A DNA stretch of 19,575 nucleotides from an uncultured Clostridia bacterium (GCA_946623485.1 CAMORF010000007.1:1-19575), one strand, 5' to 3'. Numbered from the stretch's first letter, positions 8,226 to 15,773 are shown. Numbers and translations: made by a program. The notes: generated by a model not told the origin, from the sequence alone.

Positions 8226-8719
8226 TCCTGCGCCTCCTTAGCCAGTTCTTCTTTTATTTCCTCAAGCAGCGCTGCCGCCTTATCCGGTGTCATGGCCCCG
8301 TGCGTAACTCCGTTCACGGTCATAACAGGGGCCAGCCCGCAGGCGCCCAGGCAGGAGACTGTTTCCACGGTAAAATTAAGGTCGTCGGTAGTTTTTTTGC
8401 TTTCGCTCAGCCCAAGCTCCTTCCTCAGTTTCTCCAGAATAGGCATAGATCCGCGTACATGACATGCCGTACCGTCGCAGCAGCGTATTACATACTTTCC
8501 TTTGGGCTCAAGAGAAAAATTCTCATAAAAGGTAGCTACGCCGTAGAGCTTTGCCTCGCTCACACCGATCGCCTCCGAGATATACGGAAATATTTCCCGC
8601 GGCAGGTAATTGTATTTCTCCTGGACATCCTGAAGGATCGCTATAGTTGAAATTTCATTCTTCGGATATTTTTCCAGGATTGCCTCGACCTGCGAATAAT
8701 CAAAATGAGTATCTGCCAA
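8222..8719 (-). CDS. hydC: NuoE-like [2Fe-2S] subunit of the HydABC hydrogenase
   Basis: The product is 165 aa. It has the N-terminal NuoE helical bundle (about 1-70) and a thioredoxin-fold [2Fe-2S] domain with C81, C86, C123 and C127 (CDGTAC and CLGAC). The start is a TTG at 8719. It is preferred because an AAAGGA site lies 9 bases before it and the normal NuoE N-terminus begins there; no in-frame ATG lies nearby. The stop overlaps the hydB start (ATGA). The protein passes electrons between the HydB flavin and the other iron-sulfur clusters in the cytoplasmic complex. The gene begins 35 bases after the phosphatase gene, so the sensory and catalytic hydrogenase genes are contiguous. Confidence 0.95.
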   Translation of the reverse strand: MADTHFDYSQVEAILEKYPKNEISTIAILQDVQEKYNYLPREIFPYISEAIGVSEAKLYGVATFYENFSLEPKGKYVIRCCDGTACHVRGSMPILEKLRKELGLSESKKTTDDLNFTVETVSCLGACGLAPVMTVNGVTHGAMTPDKAAALLEEIKEELAKEAQE

Positions 8720-8735
8720 AGTATTTCATCCTTTC
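8720..8735 (-). promoter_or_regulatory. Ribosome site that selects the hydC TTG start
   Basis: On the minus strand GAAAGGA is followed 9 bases later by TTG. An ATG within this stretch is out of frame. A TTG start should lower HydC translation relative to hydB and hydA, which have AAGGAGG sites and ATG starts. Confidence 0.6.
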
Positions 8736-8754
8736 TATATGTATTTGGGGAATA

Positions 8755-9930
8755 TCAGAAATAACTGATCTTAACCCGCTTTCCCATACGCCGGAGGCAC
8801 TCTGATAGTTCCTCCACGATGTTCATCTTTATATTGAAATTTATAGGCGTATCAGCGCCCTGGTGAGCCGGGTTCATCGCCTTGCCCACGAAGAAATTAA
8901 TGTCTGTACCCTCATCAAACAGCAGCTGGCATATCTTGGATGCGCCGTCGCGCCCAAAGCCCCATTCATCGTAGTTGTCCTCGCCCTTAAGATAGTCCCG
9001 CGCTATGGACAGGACCATGTTCATGGTCACTACACCTTCCGTTACCAGGTCAACGCCTTCTATACGGGATATCGGCGGCACTTTGGAGGTCCGGTCCAGA
9101 CGTACATCTGTCTCAACTTTCCTGCCAAGGAATCTGGCAGCTATGGATGCGGTGGTTCCGCCGCAGACGATATGCTTGCCCTCTCTGGAAAAGAAAAGGC
9201 TCATCATCCTCTCACTCTCATTCCGGCTCGCGGGAGGACCGAACAGGATATTCATAGGCGTACGCTGCCTGATGCGCACCACACACGCAGTGGCGTCATC
9301 ACCGGGCCTGTGCCCGTAAAGCTTGTCGCACTCGTCAATCAGCAGCGCGCACAGGGCCTTGGCCGTATGCCCGGCGAGGGACATGTCCGCCATAAAATCA
9401 GCGATATCTTCTCTCTTCCATCCGAAGTTGTATGCCATACCGATGCCGGCATGGGGACAGCCGTCGCTCATGGCAACAAATACATCCCCTTCCTGGAGAC
9501 GAATCTTCGAATTAAAAATTCGCTTGCCTTCAATATTGATCTCCATCTTCTGATAATCGCTCACATGCCCGTTCCGGATCATGATCACGTGAGGGTTGTC
9601 GTACTGAATGATTTCAGCGTACTGATTGCGTACCAGATGGAGAATAGTAAACGTGGAATATGCCACGCCCCTCACAGAACAAACCGGCAGAGCCTGAGCG
9701 ATCGTGGAAACACATTCCTCCAGGGACAGTCCCTCGGCAAACATTGTGGAGATGATCTTCGAGGTCAGCGTAGAAAGTATGCTTGCCTTCACGCCGCTGC
9801 CCAGCCCGTCTGCCAGCACGATCACCTTCGAGCCGTCTGTCTGGGTGACGATCTCCACATGGTCGCCGCAAAGCTGTTCATCTATATGATTTATGCTTTT
9901 ATAGCTGATATCTGCACACAGGTCATTCAT
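8755..9930 (-). CDS. SpoIIE/PP2C-family protein phosphatase linked to the sensory hydrogenase
   Basis: The product is 391 aa. The start ATG at 9930 overlaps the end of the sensory hydrogenase gene by 8 bases (ATGAATGA), and an AAGGAG site lies upstream. The first 220 residues are a PP2C/SpoIIE-type serine/threonine phosphatase with metal-binding motifs ADGLGSG (D41, G42), MSDGCPHAG (D156, G157) and GDDAT (D211, D212). I saw no membrane segment. Residues about 225-391 are a further domain I do not recognise, with segments GKHIVCGGTTAS and NFFVGKAMNPAHQG. Phosphatases of this type are known next to group C sensory [FeFe]-hydrogenases, where they are thought to be the output of H2 sensing. The target phosphoprotein is unknown. 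Confidence 0.92.
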   Translation of the reverse strand: MNDLCADISYKSINHIDEQLCGDHVEIVTQTDGSKVIVLADGLGSGVKASILSTLTSKIISTMFAEGLSLEECVSTIAQALPVCSVRGVAYSTFTILHLVRNQYAEIIQYDNPHVIMIRNGHVSDYQKMEINIEGKRIFNSKIRLQEGDVFVAMSDGCPHAGIGMAYNFGWKREDIADFMADMSLAGHTAKALCALLIDECDKLYGHRPGDDATACVVRIRQRTPMNILFGPPASRNESERMMSLFFSREGKHIVCGGTTASIAARFLGRKVETDVRLDRTSKVPPISRIEGVDLVTEGVVTMNMVLSIARDYLKGEDNYDEWGFGRDGASKICQLLFDEGTDINFFVGKAMNPAHQGADTPINFNIKMNIVEELSECLRRMGKRVKISYF

Positions 9931-11599
9931 CGCGGATCGACTCCTTCAGCTTGGCCAGCGCGGCCTTGGTCTCTGCAGCGGTCTCACCAAGCAGCGAGGC
10001 GATCTCCTGCACGATACGCATCTGCTTCGCCACCACCCTGTCAGCAACTTCGGCGGTCTCCTGCTGGATCTCTTCCCTGCGCTGACGGATTTCTTCCTCG
10101 TCAGTCACATCGTGAAGTATGCACAGCAACAGCCTCCCCTGCTCGATAGGAACCACTGTCTGCTTAACGAAGCGGTGGTATTCCGCCAGATACATCGGCT
10201 GGTTGAAAACGCCTCTTCCCGTCTCAAGCACCTGCAGGCAGCTGGTTGGATCGAGCACCCTGTCTATCTGGTCGCCCATAATATCCGAGGGCGTATAAAG
10301 CTTGAGCATTCTCAGCGCGGCCACGTTTACCTGCTGCACCTCCAATCGCTCATTGAGCACAAGCAGCGGGCTGGGAATATTCTTTACGATATCCGCCGAG
10401 AAGCTCTCAGCCCTCTCCATAAGATAAGGCAGGCACATGGAAATCTCCGCTTTCCCCTGGAATATAGCCACGGCCTTATCGCGGCAGGTATTATATCCGC
10501 AGGTCCCGCAGTTCAGTTCGTCCGCGGGGCGGTGTTTGCCCATCTGATTGAGAATATCTTCTATCTGCTCCTGCGTCGGCATGACCGCTTTGTTGTCAAC
10601 AGGAGTATATCTCTGCCTCATTTCGGCAGCATCAGGCTGCTCTACCGGGAAATCACAGGTCCCGGCATAATCCGCGATAGCCATATAGTCGCTGACAGGA
10701 TTGTCACGATGCACGTCCATCACCGGCCCTCTCACGCAGCTTCCCGCGCAGGCCGACATTTCTATGAAACACTTGTGGACCTCTCCCAGCGCGATGTCCC
10801 TTAAGGCCCCGACACAGTTTTCCACTCCGTCAATGGCCAGATAGTTATATCCCGGCGCATCAAGTGACATGGTCTTTAAAACTCCGCCGGTAGTCGGGAA
10901 GAAACGCGCGCGGGTCTCCTCATTATCATCCGGATGGTTTTCGAGAGTAATTTTTTCCTGCTTCAGCCACTGCGTCAGCTCCTCGAAGGTCAGCACCGCG
11001 TCAACGATCCCTTCATATTCCTCGGCTTCGTCCTTTTTAGCCACACAGGGGCCGATAAACACAGTCTTCGCGTCCGGCCGGCGGCGCTTGATATCCGAGC
11101 AGTGCGCCAACATCGGAGAGAGGACATCCGCCAGATATTTAAGCTGTTCTGGAAAGTACTTCCGGATCAGCAGGTTTACGGTATGGCAGCATGACGAAAT
11201 GATTATGTCCCGATCCTCCTCAAGGAGCATCCTCTCATACTCACGCTTAACCATGGTTGCCCCGATGGCAGTCTCCTCCACATCTGAAAATCCCAGTTTC
11301 AGAAGCGCTTCACGTACCCCGGCGATACCCACTCCACGGTAATTCGCCGCAAAGGACGGGGCGATGGATGCGATAACAGGCTCACCGCTGCGCAGCATCA
11401 CCTGCACCTTTTCAAGCTCACTCACGATCTGTTTCGCATTTTGGGGACACACAACGAGACAGTGCCCGCAGAGAATGCATTCGTCGGAAATGATATGAGC
11501 CTGACCGGCTGAAAAACGTATGGATTTTACGGGGCAGTTCCGTATACACTTATGACAGTTCTTGCAATTTGATTTCTTTAATGTCAGGCAGTTAGGCAT
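9923..11599 (-). CDS. Putative H2-sensing [FeFe]-hydrogenase with PAS domain (HydS-like, group C)
   Basis: The product is 558 aa from the ATG at 11599, behind AAGGAGG; an upstream in-frame TTG is ignored because it lies before that site. Domains in order are: two [4Fe-4S] clusters (C12/15/18/22 and C41/44/47/51); an H-cluster domain with SSCCHT (C137, C138), GPCVAKKDE (C185, K188, E191) and MSACAGSC (C284, C288); a CX2CX4CX16C cluster (C364, C367, C372, C389); a PAS domain about 397-500; and a charged helical tail 500-558 likely to form a coiled coil. H-cluster ligands are kept, but the two methionines that line the pocket in catalytic enzymes are glycine (G183) and serine (S282), and the usual P after CC is H139. 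These changes and the PAS domain fit a sensor. It has no kinase or response domain, so output is probably through the adjacent phosphatase. Confidence 0.93.
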   Translation of the reverse strand: MPNCLTLKKSNCKNCHKCIRNCPVKSIRFSAGQAHIISDECILCGHCLVVCPQNAKQIVSELEKVQVMLRSGEPVIASIAPSFAANYRGVGIAGVREALLKLGFSDVEETAIGATMVKREYERMLLEEDRDIIISSCCHTVNLLIRKYFPEQLKYLADVLSPMLAHCSDIKRRRPDAKTVFIGPCVAKKDEAEEYEGIVDAVLTFEELTQWLKQEKITLENHPDDNEETRARFFPTTGGVLKTMSLDAPGYNYLAIDGVENCVGALRDIALGEVHKCFIEMSACAGSCVRGPVMDVHRDNPVSDYMAIADYAGTCDFPVEQPDAAEMRQRYTPVDNKAVMPTQEQIEDILNQMGKHRPADELNCGTCGYNTCRDKAVAIFQGKAEISMCLPYLMERAESFSADIVKNIPSPLLVLNERLEVQQVNVAALRMLKLYTPSDIMGDQIDRVLDPTSCLQVLETGRGVFNQPMYLAEYHRFVKQTVVPIEQGRLLLCILHDVTDEEEIRQRREEIQQETAEVADRVVAKQMRIVQEIASLLGETAAETKAALAKLKESIRDE

Positions 11600-11644
11600 G
11601 AGGCTTAACCCTCCTTCCAAATACAGTTCTGTATCTGTCTTTCT

Positions 11645-11893
11645 TTACGCTCTGGGCAGTATTTTTTCTTTGAAGAAAGTATCAAAAGTTTCCGGGGTGA
11701 TCCCGGTATATACATCATCATCAACCTGTACGGTCACTCCGTGACGGTTGCATTTCTCGAAGCAGAAGCCGCCGACGGGGATGATCTCATCCTCCTTTTT
11801 ATTAGCTCGTATTGCAGCATCCAGACGGTCTATGATCTCCTCCGACCCATGAATGTGGCAGGAAGAGCCTACACAGATAGTCACCATAGTCAT
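11645..11893 (-). CDS. Small thioredoxin-fold [2Fe-2S] protein (second of a pair)
   Basis: The product is 82 aa. The ATG at 11893 follows AGGAGG by 8 bases and overlaps the stop of the preceding gene (ATGA); a second ATG two codons in is less well placed. The likely ligands are C7, C12 (CVGSSC), C44 and C48 (CFEKC), the spacing of the NuoE/HydC C-terminal [2Fe-2S] domain. The N-terminal helical part of NuoE is absent. It is a paralogue of the 81-aa protein just upstream. It lies 45 bases before the sensory hydrogenase, so an electron-carrier or redox-signal role for that protein is a reasonable inference without direct evidence. Confidence 0.88.
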   Translation of the reverse strand: MTMVTICVGSSCHIHGSEEIIDRLDAAIRANKKEDEIIPVGGFCFEKCNRHGVTVQVDDDVYTGITPETFDTFFKEKILPRA

Positions 11894-12135
11894 TTTGATA
11901 TCCTCCTGTCGATCTGATCACGGATAAATTCATCCACACTGTCAGGCGTTACGGTAAACGTCTCTGAGTCCACATGTACGCACACGCCCCGGCGGCACCT
12001 GCCGGTGCACATGCAGCCGGACATCTCGACCTCATCAATAAGTCCTTCAGCTTCAATATGCTCCTGAAGCTGCCTTATCACCTGCATCGAACCCTGCATA
12101 TGACAGGCAGACCCGATGCAAATCTTTATCTTCAT
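11890..12135 (-). CDS. Small thioredoxin-fold [2Fe-2S] protein (first of a pair)
   Basis: The product is 81 aa. Start and stop both sit in ATGA overlaps: the start with the APH kinase 2 stop, the stop with the next small protein. Likely cluster ligands are C6, C11 (CIGSAC), C43 and C47 (CTGRC), with an extra cysteine at C41. This is the stand-alone form of the HydC/NuoE [2Fe-2S] domain, (2Fe-2S) ferredoxin-like. The tight coupling to a kinase gene on one side and to a sensor module on the other suggests the four are made in fixed ratio. Confidence 0.88.
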   Translation of the reverse strand: MKIKICIGSACHMQGSMQVIRQLQEHIEAEGLIDEVEMSGCMCTGRCRRGVCVHVDSETFTVTPDSVDEFIRDQIDRRISK

Positions 12136-12911
12136 ATTGAACAGCTGCCTCCGTACTTATATGTCCCGCTGATTACGTCGAGAAGAAGCTCCCTCTCTCT
12201 CCTTGAGCTGTCTGACAGCCTGTAAGCTGCCACAAGAGGCAGCCATTGCACTATATCTTTCCTAAGAGCGCTGCCTGCGCTGCAATACAGCTGCAAATAC
12301 TCTTCCGCTGTCTCCCGGCCGTATTCCAGGTCAAGGGACAGCCAGGAGGCAGCTGCATCAGCTTCCGCGCTTCCGCGGCATGAACACTCCCAGTCCACAA
12401 TAACGATCCCCTGTGTGCCGCCTTCCGGCAGGATCAGATTTTCCGGAGAAATATCCATGTGGCACAGAGTACTGCCGCCCTCAAGCCCGGTCAGGCGGTC
12501 CATAAGGAAAACTTTTACGTCTTCTCCCAGCATCGACCGCATGATGCGGCTGTGAAACTCGTCCTTCAGGCTGCGATAAAAAGATGCATCCGCGCCCTGC
12601 ACCTCAAGCTGGGCCTTAATCATCGCCGCCAGAACGGCAGCACGGTCTCCTTCCCTCGATATCATTCGCTGCGCGAGCGTTTCTCCGCGTACATATTCGG
12701 TGGTCAGTGCCCAGCATCCTTCGATGCGCTTCACCTCGAAAAGCTGGGGCGTTCTTACGGCCGCTTTTCGTGCGGCGGCCAGGTTCCCGGCCTCCCGCAG
12801 CACCTGTGTGCAGTCACGATGCAGGTAGACCTTGGTACATCGCCCGGCATACTGGAATATTGTGCGGTCAGTCCTCAGGGCGATCACCCGGTCAGGTTTG
12901 ATCATTCGCAT
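12132..12911 (-). CDS. APH/choline-kinase-fold phosphotransferase (kinase 2)
   Basis: The product is 259 aa from the ATG at 12911, six bases after AAAGGG. An ATG two codons in (12905) forms an ATGA overlap with the rex stop and could be the true start (257 aa). Catalytic residues are intact: HMDISPEN at 151-158 (H151, D153, N158) and VDW with D173. TEYVRGETLA near 71-80 is the hinge region. It is a paralogue of kinase 1 at 1146-1898. The gene is translationally coupled to rex upstream and to an iron-sulfur protein downstream (ATGA at 12132-12135). The family phosphorylates small molecules and sometimes proteins; the substrate cannot be read from the sequence. The context argues against drug resistance and for a role in redox metabolism or signalling. 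Confidence 0.86.
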   Translation of the reverse strand: MRMIKPDRVIALRTDRTIFQYAGRCTKVYLHRDCTQVLREAGNLAAARKAAVRTPQLFEVKRIEGCWALTTEYVRGETLAQRMISREGDRAAVLAAMIKAQLEVQGADASFYRSLKDEFHSRIMRSMLGEDVKVFLMDRLTGLEGGSTLCHMDISPENLILPEGGTQGIVIVDWECSCRGSAEADAAASWLSLDLEYGRETAEEYLQLYCSAGSALRKDIVQWLPLVAAYRLSDSSRRERELLLDVISGTYKYGGSCSI

Positions 12912-13528
12912 CCGTTTCCCTTTCCGCCGCCAAGGCACAGGTGTGCCAATGACAGCACCAGATTCTCGTTTCGGACGGAAACGCCCTTGGGGATTTTCAG
13001 AGTATAAGGCGCAAAATTCCAGATAGTGGTGATTCCGCCTTCGATCATGCTGTCACATACCGACTGGGCCGCACGCTCCGGTACAGCTATCACGCCTACC
13101 TTCACACTGTTTTCCCGGCAATAGCCGGCCATCTCTTCGACAGGCAGAACCGGGCATGCCTCGCGCTTACTAAGCTTGGAGGGGTCTGCGTCAAAACCCG
13201 CCACTATGCTCAAGCCGAAGTCTTTAAATCCGCGGTAGAGCATCAGCGCCTTCCCAAGCTTTCCGGCTCCGGCCACTACAACGCCTGCCGGTTCCCGGAT
13301 ACCGAGGATATTTTCAATGATATCGACCAGCTCCCTCCTCGGATAGCCGATCTTGGGCCTGCCCTGGCTGCAAACCCGTCTGATGTCCTTGCGCACCATG
13401 ACCTCACCCAGGTTCAGCGCCCTCGCCATCTCGGCGGCAGACACATACTCATCATCCTGTGAGCGCAGATAGCGCAGGTAGACGGGCAGCCGTCCCAGAG
13501 TGGCCCTGGAAAGATTCTCGTTCTTCAT
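12902..13528 (-). CDS. rex: Redox-sensing repressor Rex
   Basis: The product is 208 aa, normal Rex length. The N-terminal winged helix (about 1-60) has the recognition-helix segment VMVRKDIRR and ends in KIGYPRREL. The Rossmann domain has GAGKLGKAL at 87-95 and the Rex C-terminal signature GITTIWNFAP near 165-174. Rex binds DNA when NADH/NAD+ is low and releases it when NADH rises. The start at 13528 overlaps the NAD kinase stop (ATGA). Its operon contains its expected targets (hydABC, adhE, nfnAB), so autoregulation is likely. The usual QYGEFG-like segment after the recognition helix reads VCSQGRP, so the operator sequence may differ somewhat from the best-known consensus. Confidence 0.95.
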   Translation of the reverse strand: MKNENLSRATLGRLPVYLRYLRSQDDEYVSAAEMARALNLGEVMVRKDIRRVCSQGRPKIGYPRRELVDIIENILGIREPAGVVVAGAGKLGKALMLYRGFKDFGLSIVAGFDADPSKLSKREACPVLPVEEMAGYCRENSVKVGVIAVPERAAQSVCDSMIEGGITTIWNFAPYTLKIPKGVSVRNENLVLSLAHLCLGGGKGNGCE

Positions 13529-14331
13529 ACGTGGCGCTCCATTTCAGTCATATTCAGAGGATCGCGTTCTTTTCTGACGTACAGTGCCAGCGTCTTAGCC
13601 GCCTTTCGTATCGTCAGCGCGCCATCAAGGCCGCCGATGTACCGTCCGTCCGCGTATAGTCCCGCAGAATCATTACGTACCGACACAAGCACGACCCTGG
13701 AATCATCCACCACTACCGGCCGGTCAAAGCATCCGTGCGGGCAGATCGGCGTGAGCGCTATCGCGTTCAGCTTAGCATCCAGCACCGGTCCGCCTGCAGA
13801 CAGGTTATATGCGGTAGATCCGGTCGGAGTGGCCGCGATCAGGCCGTCGCCCCTCAGATACGATGGTCTTTCTTTTCCGACAGCCACTCCCAGATCAACG
13901 GCGCCCCCGAAGCTTAGTTTGCCCACTACAACGTCATTGACCGCGAAGAAGGTATAACCTTCGTATTCAAAAGCCAGAACACTTCTTTGTGAGAGCATGC
14001 AGTCCGCAAATATGCTGTCAAATTCATCTGTCTCGTCAAATCCCATTGCGCACAGCCAGCCCAGCCTTCCGCTGTTGATGCCAAGTAGCGGCTTATCGTA
14101 CTGCAGCGCAAGCTGCGCTGCCCTCAGTACAGAGCCATCGCCGCCAAGCGAAACGATCAGATCGCACTCTCCGGGGCCGAATGAATTACCACCCCCTCCG
14201 TCAAAAAAGCGAAGGCTATCCACCCGCGGCACCGCACAGGTGTGACCGCACGCAGTGAGCCGGTGAAAGCATCTCTCCGCCTGTTCGACCTGTCTGTCCG
14301 TGTACCCGTTAGGCGCCAGGAACAGCCTCAT
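13525..14331 (-). CDS. nadK: NAD kinase
   Basis: The product is 268 aa. It phosphorylates NAD to NADP in the cytoplasm. The motifs are GGDGSVLRA (G63, G64, D65, G66), a short NGY/NSGRLGWL region near 86-93, ND at 132-133, and the glycine-rich loop GDGLIAATPTGSTAY at 161-175. The start at 14331 follows an AGAGGTG site. It is coupled to rex by ATGA and follows nfnB by 32 bases without a terminator. The placement between a NADH-to-NADPH transhydrogenase and the NADH sensor is the notable point: the operon encodes enzymes that set both the phosphorylation and the redox state of the pyridine nucleotides. Confidence 0.96.
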   Translation of the reverse strand: MRLFLAPNGYTDRQVEQAERCFHRLTACGHTCAVPRVDSLRFFDGGGGNSFGPGECDLIVSLGGDGSVLRAAQLALQYDKPLLGINSGRLGWLCAMGFDETDEFDSIFADCMLSQRSVLAFEYEGYTFFAVNDVVVGKLSFGGAVDLGVAVGKERPSYLRGDGLIAATPTGSTAYNLSAGGPVLDAKLNAIALTPICPHGCFDRPVVVDDSRVVLVSVRNDSAGLYADGRYIGGLDGALTIRKAAKTLALYVRKERDPLNMTEMERHV

Positions 14332-14363
14332 AGTTTCACCTCTTTATATTGTTAATTGTTCTC

Positions 14364-15773
14364 TTATTTTCCGCCAAGGTATTCATCAATGGCCTTCGCA
14401 GCCACCTTACCGGCACCCATGGCCGAAATGACCGTAGCAGCTCCGGTGACCGCGTCGCCGCCGGCATAAACGCCTTCACGTGAAGTAAGTCCGTCCTCAT
14501 TCACGATTATTCCACCATGGCTGTTGACCTCCAGCCCTTTCGTCGTGTTCTTGATAAGAGGATTCGGCGAAGTACCAATGGACATGACCACCGTATCAAC
14601 ATCAAGATCAAATTCGCTGCCGTTTATGACTACCGGACGGCGGCGTCCGCTCGCATCGGGTTCACCCAGTTCCATCTTCACGCAGCGGATTCCGGTGACA
14701 AAACCGTTCTTCTCATCACGCGGATCGTCAGGATTTTTATAGCCCAGGATCTCAACAGGGTTGCACAGCAGGCGGAAATCGATTCCCTCTTCCTGAGCGT
14801 GTTCCACTTCCTCGCGTCTTGCGGGAAGCTCTTCCATCGAACGGCGGTATACAATGTATACATGCTCCGCCCCAAGGCGCAGCGCGGTACGCGCCGCATC
14901 CATGGCTACATTTCCGCCTCCGACCACTGCAACGTTTCCGCCTTTCATGATGGGAGTTTTCGGGTCATCCATGTAAGCCTTCATAAGGTTGCTACGGGTC
15001 AGGAACTCATTGGCGGAGTAAACGCCCTTAAGGCTCTCACCGGAAATATTCATAAATCTCGGCAGGCCAGCGCCTGAGCCAACGAATACGGCCTCATAAC
15101 CGTCTTCGAACAGCTCGTCGATCGTCAGGGTCTTGCCGATGACGACATTGGGCTCCACGTCCACGCCGAGCTCCTTTAATGTCTCAACTTCCTTAGCCAC
15201 TATTGACTTGGGAAGACGGAACTCCGGGATGCCGTATACCAGCACTCCGCCGGCGGTATGCAGCGCTTCAAATACGCTGACCTTGTAGCCTTTCTTGGCC
15301 AGGTCGCCCGCGCAGGTCAGTCCGCTCGGACCGCTCCCGACCACGGCTACGCGATGGCCGTTGCTCTGCGGAGCCCTGGCTTTTTCGGTTGAAAATGTAT
15401 TGTGCCAGTCTGCCACAAAACGTTCCAGACGGCCGATGCCGACAGGCTCGAACTTGCGGCCAAGCGTACATTTGCTCTCGCACTGGGTCTCCTGGGGGCA
15501 CACACGTCCGCACACGGCGGGCAGTGATGACGTCTGGTTTATGATCTGGTAAGCGCCTTCAAAATCACATTCTTTTACTTTCTGGATGAACTCCGGAATA
15601 TGTATATTTACAGGACATCCTTCCACACACGGACGGTTCTTGCAGTTCAGGCACCTTCCTGCCTCGGCAATGGCTGTCTCCTGTGTATATCCCAGGGCAA
15701 CCTCGCTGAAATTTCGAGCGCGTACCTTGGGAGCCTGGGTCGGCATTTCATGTTTTTTCGGAATCACAGGCAT
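14364..15773 (-). CDS. nfnB: NfnB: large subunit of NADH-dependent ferredoxin:NADP oxidoreductase
   Basis: The product is 469 aa and starts at 15773 behind AGGAGG. The N-terminus binds two [4Fe-4S] clusters (C41, C44, C49, C53 and C88, C92, C98, C102 candidates). FAD binds at GSGPSG (146-151), and NADP(H) at GGGNVAMDAAR (285-295). A GGDAVTGAATVISAMGAGK segment closes the flavin domain. It resembles the glutamate synthase small subunit, but no large glutamate synthase gene is near, and its partner is an NfnA-type protein 52 bases upstream. This supports NfnAB, the flavin-based bifurcating transhydrogenase that couples NADPH oxidation to NAD+ and ferredoxin reduction or the reverse. Confidence 0.93.
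   Translation of the reverse strand: MPVIPKKHEMPTQAPKVRARNFSEVALGYTQETAIAEAGRCLNCKNRPCVEGCPVNIHIPEFIQKVKECDFEGAYQIINQTSSLPAVCGRVCPQETQCESKCTLGRKFEPVGIGRLERFVADWHNTFSTEKARAPQSNGHRVAVVGSGPSGLTCAGDLAKKGYKVSVFEALHTAGGVLVYGIPEFRLPKSIVAKEVETLKELGVDVEPNVVIGKTLTIDELFEDGYEAVFVGSGAGLPRFMNISGESLKGVYSANEFLTRSNLMKAYMDDPKTPIMKGGNVAVVGGGNVAMDAARTALRLGAEHVYIVYRRSMEELPARREEVEHAQEEGIDFRLLCNPVEILGYKNPDDPRDEKNGFVTGIRCVKMELGEPDASGRRRPVVINGSEFDLDVDTVVMSIGTSPNPLIKNTTKGLEVNSHGGIIVNEDGLTSREGVYAGGDAVTGAATVISAMGAGKVAAKAIDEYLGGK

Noticed and set aside
8863..10149. Plus-strand open frame of 428 codons opposite the phosphatase gene
   Set aside because: The minus strand encodes an unmistakable PP2C phosphatase and the end of the sensory hydrogenase. 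The plus-strand product shows no recognisable domain and lacks a good ribosome site.
14349..14366. Rex operator upstream of nadK (TTGTTAA half-site)
   Set aside because: The left half is a perfect clostridial half-site, but the right half matches at only 2 of 7 positions and it lies at the nfnB stop, where no promoter is evident.
14364..15773. Glutamate synthase small subunit (gltD)
   Set aside because: No glutamate synthase large subunit is present. The adjacent NfnA-type protein and the hydrogenase context support NfnB.
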